From NCBI GenBank assembly GCA_030630245.1, contig DAOVNL010000024.1, forward strand, positions 1-8,393: a DNA stretch of 8,393 bases, given 5' to 3'. Numbering within the stretch: position 1 is the first letter of the stretch; every line of letters begins with the position of its first letter. Made by a program: the position numbers and the translations under genes. Below, piece after piece: positions 1 through 7,730 of the stretch. Below the pieces are notes generated by a model, which saw nothing but the letters and a program-made list of their open reading frames with translations, did not search any database and had not been told where the DNA came from. Origin of the DNA: Candidatus Omnitrophota bacterium. GTDB lineage: Bacteria; Omnitrophota; Gorgyraeia; B26-G9.

Positions 1-941
1 ACCTGGGCGTTAGCATCACGTTTTAGTTCTACGACAACGCGCATGCCGTCTTTATCGGATTCATCGCGCACATCAGAAATACCTTCAACGCGCTTCTCCT
101 GCACGAGCTTTACTATCGAGTTTATAACATTGGTTTTGTTGACCTGGTAAGGGATCTCCGTAATCACAATAGCTTCTTTGTTGTTTTTTTGCTGCTCAAT
201 ATTTGCTCTTCCCCTGACCTTTATAGGAGAACGCCCGGTTTCATACGCTTTTTTGATGCCTTCACGCCCGCATATTATTCCTCCAGTGGGAAAATCCGGC
301 CCCGGAATTTTTTTCATCAGTTCCTTAGGTGTAATATCAGGGTTATCTATCAAAGCGACCGCTCCGTCAATAACCTCGCTTAGATTGTGCGGCGGAATAT
401 TGGTGGCCATACCAACGGCAATACCGCTTGAACCATTGATCAGCAAATTCGGTACCGCGGCCGGCAAAAGCGTGGGCTCTTTTAAGGATTCGTCAAAATT
501 AGGCGCAAAGTCCACGGTTTCTTTGTCTATATCGACCAATAATTCCCGTGTGATCGCCGCCATGCGCGCTTCTGTATAACGCATCGCCGCAGCGGAATCG
601 CCGTCTATAGAACCAAAGTTTCCCTGCCCGTCAACCAAAGGATATCTCAGTGAAAACTCCTGTACCATGCGCACCAGAGAATCATAAACCGCGGTATCTC
701 CATGCGGATGATATTTACCGAGCACTTCTCCTACAATACGCGCGCTTTTTTTATAGGGTTTATTGTGCTCGAGGCTCAGCTCTTTCATGGCATAAAGAAT
801 TCTTCTGTGCACAGGTTTTAATCCGTCGCGAATATCCGGCAGAGCCCGTCCGACGATTACACTCATCGCGTAATCAATATAAGATTTCTTCATTTCATCT
901 TCGATGGGAACCGTTACTATTTTTTCGTTTTGAGCGTACAT
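1..941 (-). CDS. gyrA: DNA gyrase subunit A, 5' part (runs off the left edge)
   Basis: This is the breakage-reunion subunit of DNA gyrase, which with GyrB introduces negative supercoils using ATP. The first 313 codons are present and the reading frame continues past base 1 without a stop. The N-terminal winged-helix region is clear: [20 protein letters not shown] at about residues 24-43, GKYHPHGD at 75-82, and the catalytic tyrosine Y122 in [10 protein letters not shown]. In the quinolone-determining region, residue 83 is Thr (Ser in E. coli; Thr is the wild-type residue in some other bacteria) and D87 is kept. The ATG at 941-939 is preceded by a strong AAGGAGAT ribosome binding site 8 bases upstream. 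The gene lies downstream of gyrB on the same strand, separated by 159 bases, so it may be co-transcribed or have its own promoter. ParC is the alternative, but adjacency to gyrB and DnaA makes GyrA the better call. The C-terminal beta-pinwheel is outside the window. Confidence 0.96.
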   Translation of the reverse strand, partial: MYAQNEKIVTVPIEDEMKKSYIDYAMSVIVGRALPDIRDGLKPVHRRILYAMKELSLEHNKPYKKSARIVGEVLGKYHPHGDTAVYDSLVRMVQEFSLRYPLVDGQGNFGSIDGDSAAAMRYTEARMAAITRELLVDIDKETVDFAPNFDESLKEPTLLPAAVPNLLINGSSGIAVGMATNIPPHNLSEVIDGAVALIDNPDITPKELMKKIPGPDFPTGGIICGREGIKKAYETGRSPIKVRGRANIEQQKNNKEAIVITEIPYQVNKTNVINSIVKLVQEKRVEGISDVRDESDKDGMRVVVELKRDANAQ

Positions 942-1009
942 GTTGTTTTTATCTCCTTGGTTTTTCAGCTTTCGGCCATACTCTGTTTTTTAACGATTAC
1001 ATATTATCT

Positions 1010-1037
1010 CGGGCGCACGCAAGGCACGCCCCTACAG
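1010..1037. repeat. GC-rich imperfect palindrome in the gyrB-gyrA spacer
   Basis: Bases 1011-1035 form an imperfect inverted repeat. The outer arms are GGGCG (1011-1015) and CGCCC (1028-1032), with a possible inner GC/GC pairing around AAG, followed by CTACA. On the minus strand it reads TGTAGGGGCG...CGCCC. From general knowledge this resembles GTAGGGGCG-type dispersed palindromic units found in intergenic DNA of many bacteria. It stands out as a GC-rich island in AT-rich spacer. It is not followed by a T-run on the minus strand, so it does not look like a terminator for gyrB. Only one copy is present here, so the claim that it is a dispersed repeat is inference. Confidence 0.45.
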
Positions 1038-1065
1038 GATTGATATATGTTTATCGCTAATTACT

Positions 1066-1079
1066 GCTTTTTGCTTTTT
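1066..1079. repeat. Short tandem repeat GCTTTTT x2
   Basis: Two exact copies of GCTTTTT lie head to tail (1066-1072 and 1073-1079); on the coding strand of gyrB this is AAAAAGC twice. They sit about 20 bases downstream of the gyrB stop, between it and the GC-rich palindrome. The repeat is low-complexity and no function is evident. Confidence 0.5.
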
Positions 1080-1100
1080 ACTTATAACCTGCATCCTTTG

Positions 1101-3829
<2,729 letters not shown>

Positions 3830-3831
3830 TT

Positions 3832-4140
3832 TTATTTTCCTATCTTAAAACGAATATTAATAATATCTTTCGTATTAAATATATGTTGTATTGTATTTAA
3901 AATTTCAGTTTTTTTTAGAGTTAACTGATATAGTAAAGCTGAATTCGAAACCGCTATTATTAGTGTTTTATTTTTTATTGTTATTGGTTTTGTGTTCTCA
4001 TCGGCTTTATCCGGCATTATCTGCTGCCAGTTTTCTATTATTTTAGACTGCAGGGATTTACCCGTCTTTTTATGCTCTTTTAAAAATTGATCCAGTATTT
4101 CTTTTATCGCGACAGGTTTTGTTTTCTTTTTTTGTCTCAT
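3832..4140 (-). CDS. dciA: DciA-like DUF721 protein (probable replicative helicase operator)
   Basis: This is a 102-residue DUF721 protein. In bacteria without DnaC or DnaI, DciA binds the replicative helicase DnaB and helps load it at the origin. The family pattern is visible: a basic N-terminus, the central NWQQIMPDKADENTKP at 37-52 with W38, a KNKTLIIAVSNSALLYQL strand-turn-helix at about 57-73, and the closing IINIRFKIG at 93-101. This is the compact KH-like fold of the family with little extra N-terminal extension. The ATG lies 9 bases after the dnaN stop without a clear Shine-Dalgarno, which suggests translational coupling. It occupies the place between dnaN and gyrB where recF plus a DUF721 gene sit in actinobacteria (Rv0004 in Mycobacterium tuberculosis), but recF is missing. 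Family assignment is confident; function is inferred from the family. Confidence 0.8.
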   Translation of the reverse strand: MRQKKKTKPVAIKEILDQFLKEHKKTGKSLQSKIIENWQQIMPDKADENTKPITIKNKTLIIAVSNSALLYQLTLKKTEILNTIQHIFNTKDIINIRFKIGK

Positions 4141-4149
4141 ATTAATTTA

Positions 4150-5268
4150 CTATGCGAGCTGCATCGGTAATACTATATAGACATAAAAACCGTTCTCATC
4201 TTGGAGGTCTTCCCTGAATACACCCGGCTTATCCGCGTTAATGAGCTCAAAATCAATAGTCTCTTCTTTTAAATTTTTCAGGACATCCATTAAATACCAG
4301 GGGTTAAAACCCACGGTTATTTCATTACCGGTATAATCCATCGCGATATCTTCTTTAACATCCCCTATGTCCGGGGTCATTTTAGAAACTACAAGTTTAT
4401 TCTTAAAAACATCTATTTTAATAGATTGAGAATCCTGGCTGGTAAAAAGACTTGCCCTTTTAATGGCTGCTAAAAATTTTTCTTTATTTATTCTGATTTT
4501 TTCCTGTTTTTCGCTTTTCTTTTCTTTGGGTATTACCTGTTCATAATTAGGAAATTCCCCTTCTATAAGCCTTGATATAATCACCGTACCATTAAGTTCA
4601 AAAGCCACCTGATTCTCGGTAAAAATCAGTTTTACCTGTCCTTCTTCTTTTAATATCCTATTTAATTCATTTATTGTTTTAACGGGAATTATAACCTCTT
4701 TTTTTTCTATTTCAATAGGGCTTTTAACCTCAATTAAAGCAAGTCTCCTGCCGTCAGTCGCGACAAGCCTGATGCTTTTACTTTTCAAAGAGAACATTGT
4801 TCCGTTCAATACATATCTTGTCTCATCGCGCGACATAGCAAAACTCACTTTTTTTAAAAGCTTTTTTAATAATGATTGTTTTATAGTAATACTTTCCTTA
4901 TCATTAAATTTAGGAATAGAGGGAAATTCTTCTTTCGGCAGCCCGATAAGCCTAAAAGAACATTCCGCGCAATCCAGCAGCATATTAAAATTTTTACGTA
5001 CATTTATTGAAACGTCTCCATGTGGAAGCTCTTTAATAATATCAGCGAATCTTTTCGCTGGAACGGTTATAGCACCTTCTTCCTGAACCTCTGCTTTTGC
5101 TCTATAAACTATTCCAATATCAAGATCAGTAGCATTAAAAATTATTATATCATTACGCGCTTCGATAAGAACATTGGATAATATAGGGAGAGTTGTTTTG
5201 GTCGCGACAGCTCCTTCTACTGTTTGAATAGCGGACATTAATATATTTTTTGTGGATTTAAAGCGCAT
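4150..5268 (-). CDS. dnaN: DNA polymerase III beta subunit (sliding clamp)
   Basis: This is the ring-forming clamp that tethers DNA polymerase III and other factors to DNA. At 372 residues it is of typical length, with the three repeated clamp domains at about 1-120, 125-250 and 255-372. Recognisable signatures are LPILSNVLIEA at 27-37, LVATDGRRLAL at 168-178, SRLIEGEFPNYEQVIP at 232-247, VGFNPWYLMDVL at 319-330 and the C-terminal YIVLPMQL at 364-371, which contributes to the partner-binding pocket. The ATG is preceded by an AAGGGGGA ribosome binding site. A perfect TATAAT lies 33 bases upstream in the 127-base gap after dnaA, so dnaN and the genes after it probably have their own promoter besides read-through from dnaA. 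Confidence 0.97.
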   Translation of the reverse strand: MRFKSTKNILMSAIQTVEGAVATKTTLPILSNVLIEARNDIIIFNATDLDIGIVYRAKAEVQEEGAITVPAKRFADIIKELPHGDVSINVRKNFNMLLDCAECSFRLIGLPKEEFPSIPKFNDKESITIKQSLLKKLLKKVSFAMSRDETRYVLNGTMFSLKSKSIRLVATDGRRLALIEVKSPIEIEKKEVIIPVKTINELNRILKEEGQVKLIFTENQVAFELNGTVIISRLIEGEFPNYEQVIPKEKKSEKQEKIRINKEKFLAAIKRASLFTSQDSQSIKIDVFKNKLVVSKMTPDIGDVKEDIAMDYTGNEITVGFNPWYLMDVLKNLKEETIDFELINADKPGVFREDLQDENGFYVYIVLPMQLA

Positions 5269-5301
5269 ATTATCCCCCTTTTTATTAACAATCAGGTTTT
5301 T

Positions 5302-5307
5302 ATTATA
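5302..5307 (-). promoter_or_regulatory. -10 box of a probable dnaN promoter
   Basis: The minus strand reads TATAAT here, a perfect sigma-70-type -10 hexamer. No good -35 box is present; at 16-18 bases upstream only T-rich sequence (such as TATTTT) is found. It lies 33 bases before the dnaN ATG, so the transcript would have a short leader containing the strong ribosome binding site. It would drive dnaN and probably the dciA-like gene, the RemB-like gene and gyrB. Confidence 0.5.
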
Positions 5308-5334
5308 CTAGTTTTAATTTTAGAAAAATAGCCG

Positions 5335-5358
5335 TAGTAATATTAGTAATAATGTTAA
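5335..5358 (-). other. Candidate DnaA-trio tract
   Basis: Read on the minus strand, the 24 bases divide into TTA ACA TTA TTA CTA ATA TTA CTA. Six of the eight triplets match the TTA/CTA form, whose complement is the 3'-(A/G)AT-5' DnaA-trio described for Bacillus. The tract begins two bases after a DnaA-box-like ATATTCACA on the same strand and runs from dnaA toward dnaN, the orientation known in Bacillus. The GC-rich spacer expected between box and trios is absent, and AT-rich sequence can imitate the pattern, so the call is tentative. Confidence 0.35.
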
Positions 5359-5360
5359 TA

Positions 5361-5369
5361 TGTGAATAT
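5361..5369 (-). promoter_or_regulatory. Near-consensus DnaA box
   Basis: The minus strand reads ATATTCACA, which differs from the TTATNCACA consensus only at the first base. It lies between the dnaA stop and the trinucleotide tract. Confidence 0.4.
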
Positions 5370-5395
5370 GTTTTTAACTTAAATAGTTTAAACGC

Positions 5396-6754
5396 TTAAG
5401 TCTTCTTAATTTTGTTAATTAATGATGTTAATAACTCGCCTGTTTTGTTATCTTGTGTGGATTGTTTTTTTATTTTTCCATAAGCGTGTAAAACTGTTGT
5501 ATGATCTCTTCCGCCAAAAAACTCTCCTATCTCAGAAAGCGAGTGATTTGTTAATTCCCTTGATAAATACATGGCAATATGGCGGGGAAAAGCAATGACC
5601 TTACTTCTTCCTCCCCTTTTAATATCGCTTACCTTTATCTGGAAGTTGTCCGCGACCATTTTTAGGACTTTATCGAGTGTTATTACCTTAACATAAGAAT
5701 CCTCTTTAATAGCATCCTTAAGAACTTCCTCGGCGATAGAAATAGAAATAGGGTTATTCGTCAATACTGAATAAGCGACAACCCTGATTAGAGAGCCTTC
5801 CAGTTCTCTAATGTTTGAGCGGATCTTTTCCCCAATAAAAAACATGACCTCATCCGGAACCTTTACTATCTCCCTTTCCGCTTTTTTGCGCAGGATCGCA
5901 ATGCGTGTTTCAAGATCAGGAGGCTGAATATCCGTGATCAATCCCCACTTAAAACGGGAAATAAGCCTCTCCTCCATCCTGTTAATATCTCTCGGAGGCC
6001 GGTCGCTTGAGATAACGATCTGCTTATGGGCGTCATAAAGAGTATTGAATGTATGAAAAAATTCTTCCTGCGTGCTTTCTTTACCCGCGATAAACTGTAT
6101 ATCGTCGATCAAAAGGATGTCAACATTTCTATATTTTTCCCTAAAGCGCATTGTGGTTCTGTTCTGGATCGCGCTGATAAGCTGATTGGTAAAACGCTCA
6201 CTTGAAGTATATGTTAATTTTGCCGCGGAATTTTTTTGTAAGATATAGTGTCCCACCGCCTGCATAAGATGTGTTTTACCTAAGCCCACCCCACCGTAAA
6301 TAAACAAAGGGTTGTACGCGCGCGCCGGAGATTCCGCCACAGCCGAGCTTGCCGCGTGGGCAAAACGGTTGCTTGGCCCAACGACAAAGCTATCGAACGT
6401 ATATTTTGGGTTCAGGTAAATATCCGGCCTGTACGCGGGCACGCTTTTTGAGGCTTCACGAGAAAAAGCAGCAGCGCTTTTTTCAACGAACGCTGCCGGC
6501 GTTGAGGAAGAAACAATAAAATCAAGCCGGATCTTCCGTCCATTTATGCGGCCGATCGCCCGCATTAAAACATCATAATAATGATCAGCAAGCCATTGCC
6601 GGAAAAACTTAGTAGGCACCTCAACGATAAAAGTCTCGTTGTTTAACGAAACCCCTTTAGTGGGTTTTAACCAGGTCTCATAACTTTGAATAGAAACTTC
6701 TTTTTTTAAGGCTGACAAGACATCAGCCCACAACTGAGTAGCTTTACTTTGCAT
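5396..6754 (-). CDS. dnaA: Chromosomal replication initiator protein DnaA
   Basis: This protein binds DnaA boxes, forms an ATP-dependent filament, melts the origin and recruits the helicase. At 452 residues it has typical length. Domain I spans about 1-80 and opens with the family pattern LWADVLSALKKEVSIQSYETW. Domain II is a short Ala/Ser-rich linker (about 82-112). The AAA+ domain III begins near NPKYTFDSFVVG at 115-126, with Walker A GGVGLGKTH at 154-162, Walker B ILLIDDIQF at 213-221 and box VII SRFKWGL at 266-272, where R267 is the likely arginine finger. Domain IV has FPRHIAMYL at 389-397 and the DNA-binding signature GGRDHTTVLHA at 414-424. No convincing Shine-Dalgarno precedes the ATG, and a TACAAT box lies only six bases upstream of it. 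A DnaA box at 6777-6785 overlaps the promoter region, which suggests autoregulation. Confidence 0.98.
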   Translation of the reverse strand: MQSKATQLWADVLSALKKEVSIQSYETWLKPTKGVSLNNETFIVEVPTKFFRQWLADHYYDVLMRAIGRINGRKIRLDFIVSSSTPAAFVEKSAAAFSREASKSVPAYRPDIYLNPKYTFDSFVVGPSNRFAHAASSAVAESPARAYNPLFIYGGVGLGKTHLMQAVGHYILQKNSAAKLTYTSSERFTNQLISAIQNRTTMRFREKYRNVDILLIDDIQFIAGKESTQEEFFHTFNTLYDAHKQIVISSDRPPRDINRMEERLISRFKWGLITDIQPPDLETRIAILRKKAEREIVKVPDEVMFFIGEKIRSNIRELEGSLIRVVAYSVLTNNPISISIAEEVLKDAIKEDSYVKVITLDKVLKMVADNFQIKVSDIKRGGRSKVIAFPRHIAMYLSRELTNHSLSEIGEFFGGRDHTTVLHAYGKIKKQSTQDNKTGELLTSLINKIKKT

Positions 6755-6760
6755 AGCTTA

Positions 6761-6766
6761 ATTGTA
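6761..6766 (-). promoter_or_regulatory. -10 box of a candidate leaderless dnaA promoter
   Basis: The minus strand reads TACAAT, one base from the -10 consensus. The six bases TAAGCT separate it from the dnaA ATG, so a transcript starting at the usual distance would begin at or next to the A of the start codon. No clear -35 is seen at 16-18 bases; TTGTTA lies 19 bases upstream. A promoter further upstream, such as the TAAAAT at 6822-6827, is an alternative. Confidence 0.35.
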
Positions 6767-6776
6767 CACTTTTAAG

Positions 6777-6785
6777 TTATCCACA
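6777..6785 (+). promoter_or_regulatory. DnaA box, perfect consensus
   Basis: TTATCCACA matches the TTATNCACA consensus exactly. It is the centre of an inverted repeat GTTAT-CCAC-ATAAC (6776-6789). It lies 23 bases upstream of the dnaA start, within the expected promoter, so DnaA binding could repress dnaA as well as act in initiation. Confidence 0.85.
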
Positions 6786-6865
6786 TAACAATAAACGGCA
6801 AGCTGTAGATGTAACCTATTTATTTTAAGTAAGTTGCGGTGCTATATACTCAACCACTTAACAAT

Positions 6866-6874
6866 TTATCCACA
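6866..6874 (+). promoter_or_regulatory. DnaA box, perfect consensus
   Basis: This is a second exact TTATCCACA in the same orientation as the first. Its last base overlaps the second copy of AAGTTGCG (6874-6881). Together the two boxes support assigning this spacer to the origin. Confidence 0.85.
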
Positions 6875-6902
6875 AGTTGCGCACCAGGCAGTTTGTAACA
6901 CG

Positions 6903-6990
6903 AAAATTATTATAACAAATGAGGGGAATATTTCAAGCGTTTTTTTTGTTATTTTTTATTGACTAAAATTTGTTTTATGTTATAATTTTT
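6903..6990. other. AT-rich tract, candidate DNA unwinding region
   Basis: This stretch is strongly A+T-rich with T-runs at about 6941-6957, interrupted mainly by GAGGGG at 6921-6926. It lies between the perfect DnaA boxes and rpmH and overlaps the rpmH promoter. AT-rich DNA next to DnaA boxes is typical of unwinding elements. It competes with the dnaA-dnaN spacer for that role. Confidence 0.4.
6959..6986 (+). promoter_or_regulatory. rpmH operon promoter with extended -10
   Basis: TTGACT (6959-6964) is a near-perfect -35 and TATAAT (6981-6986) a perfect -10, separated by 16 bases. TG at 6978-6979 makes it an extended -10. Transcription would start near 6992-6994, giving a leader of about 30 bases before rpmH. 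It probably drives rpmH, rnpA, yidD and yidC. A small palindrome GTTTA-ACA-TAAAC (6991-7003) overlaps the expected start. Confidence 0.8.
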
Positions 6991-7024
6991 GTTTAACATA
7001 AACTACGACAAAAAGAGAGAAGAG

Positions 7025-7162
7025 ATGAAGAAAAACCTAACGGCAAAATCTAATGCCAAAAGAAAAAAAACGCATGGTTTTCGTTCGAGAATGAAAACCC
7101 AGGACGGCCAGGCGATAATTAAAAGAAGGCGGCGTAAGGGCAGAAAAACCCTCTCGGCTTAG
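7025..7162 (+). CDS. rpmH: 50S ribosomal protein L34
   Basis: This is a 45-residue, highly basic large-subunit ribosomal protein. The family core is clear: [18 protein letters not shown] at about 12-29, then an arginine/lysine-rich segment [13 protein letters not shown] to the end. Length and sequence match the L34 family, whose members are about 44-46 residues. The purine-rich GAGAGAAGAG just upstream is a modest ribosome binding site. It is the first gene of the rightward cluster, driven by the promoter at 6959-6986, and its stop is one base from the rnpA start. Confidence 0.97.
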   Translation: MKKNLTAKSNAKRKKTHGFRSRMKTQDGQAIIKRRRRKGRKTLSA

Positions 7163-7163
7163 T

Positions 7164-7502
7164 ATGAAACAATGCGGATTATCGAGGAAAGAACGGTTGA
7201 TAAGCCCGCTTCAGTTCAAGCGTGTCTACCAGCAGAAAAGAGCGGTAAAAAACACCTTGATCTGGCTTTACAGAATGCCTAACGGGTTAGCGTTTAACAG
7301 GCTTGGTATTAGTGTGGGCAATAAATTCTGTCTAAATATTGTCCAGCGAAATAAAATTAAAAAAATATTCCGCCGCATATTCCAGTGTAATAAAAAATGT
7401 TTTGGGGAAGGCATTGATATTGTTTTGGTGCTGAAGAAAAAAACAGAGCGGATTAACTACGAATATTTTGAAAAAATAATATTAGGCCTGGCGAAAAAAT
7501 GA
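7164..7502 (+). CDS. rnpA: Ribonuclease P protein component
   Basis: This is the protein subunit of RNase P, which assists the catalytic RNA in removing 5' leaders from precursor tRNAs. It has 112 residues, typical for the family. It begins with LSRKERLISPLQFKRVYQQ (about 5-23), the usual opening, followed by NRLGISVGNK at 45-54. The conserved RNR helix is present at about 62-71 as RNKIKKIFRR; the usual RNRxKRxxR arginines are partly replaced by lysine (K64, K67). The start lies one base after the rpmH stop without a good Shine-Dalgarno, so translation is probably coupled to rpmH. The stop overlaps the yidD start by four bases (ATGA). Gene order and the N-terminal pattern make the call secure despite the divergence. 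Confidence 0.93.
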   Translation: MKQCGLSRKERLISPLQFKRVYQQKRAVKNTLIWLYRMPNGLAFNRLGISVGNKFCLNIVQRNKIKKIFRRIFQCNKKCFGEGIDIVLVLKKKTERINYEYFEKIILGLAKK

Positions 7503-7708
7503 AAAAAATAGTGATTTTACTTATTGATTTTTATCGTAACACCTTGGCTTTATTAAAGATACAATCCTGCCGCTTTTATCCGACTTGTTCAGCTTACACA
7601 AAAGAGGCTGTTATAAAACATGGCGTAATAAAAGGAGCGGGCCTGGGTGTGAAAAGAATATTCCGGTGTAATCAGTTAAACCCCGGGGGATTTGACCCGG
7701 TTCCATAA
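7499..7708 (+). CDS. yidD: Membrane protein insertion efficiency factor YidD
   Basis: This is a 69-residue protein of the YidD (DUF37) family, a small membrane-associated factor that aids insertion by YidC. The family signature is present: IDFYRNTLALL at 9-19, then the cysteine motif SCRFYPTCSAY at 23-33, then EAVIKHGVIKGAGLGVKRI and RCNQLNPGGFDPVP at the C-terminus (56-69), with three cysteines in all (C24, C30, C57). It overlaps rnpA by four bases (ATGA), implying coupled translation, and is followed 22 bases later by yidC, its functional partner. Confidence 0.95.
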   Translation: MKKIVILLIDFYRNTLALLKIQSCRFYPTCSAYTKEAVIKHGVIKGAGLGVKRIFRCNQLNPGGFDPVP

Positions 7709-7730
7709 AAAATAATAAAACAGGATAACA

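Larger units (their letters stand above)
5269..5395. other. dnaA-dnaN spacer, candidate second half of the origin
   Basis: This is a 127-base, very AT-rich spacer. It holds the ribosome binding site of dnaN, a TATAAT box at 5302-5307, a TTA/CTA trinucleotide tract at 5335-5358, a one-mismatch DnaA box at 5361-5369 and an 8-base palindrome GTTTAAAC at 5386-5393. In Bacillus subtilis the dnaA-dnaN spacer is where the origin unwinds. By analogy this spacer may be the unwinding half of a two-part origin. That is inference from arrangement and motif resemblance. Confidence 0.4.
6755..7024. other. Probable oriC spacer between dnaA and rpmH
   Basis: This is a 270-base AT-rich non-coding region between the divergent dnaA and rpmH genes, the classic oriC position. 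It holds two perfect TTATCCACA boxes in the same orientation (6777-6785 and 6866-6874, starts 89 bases apart), a repeated AAGTTGCG (6831-6838 and 6874-6881, 43 bases apart), a T-rich tract and the rpmH promoter. Transcription and gene orientation switch here. No ORF or structured RNA was recognised. Confidence 0.85.

Noticed and set aside
1011..1035. The GC-rich palindrome as an intrinsic terminator of gyrB.
   Set aside because: On the minus strand it is followed by GAGATAATATG and not a T-run, and the stem is imperfect.
178..1060. Open frames on the plus strand opposite gyrA (178-579, 189-383, 650-1060).
   Set aside because: They lie antisense to a clear gyrA, have no recognisable domains and have atypical composition. 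They are shadows of the real gene.
4772..5086. Plus-strand open frame opposite dnaN.
   Set aside because: It is antisense to a fully supported dnaN and shows no domain.
5282..5290. TTATTAACA as a further DnaA box.
   Set aside because: It has two differences from TTATNCACA/TTATCCACA, including the important C at position 6, and such sequences are common in AT-rich DNA.
6804..6812. TGTAGATGT as a reverse DnaA box.
   Set aside because: The reverse complement ACATCTACA has three mismatches to consensus.
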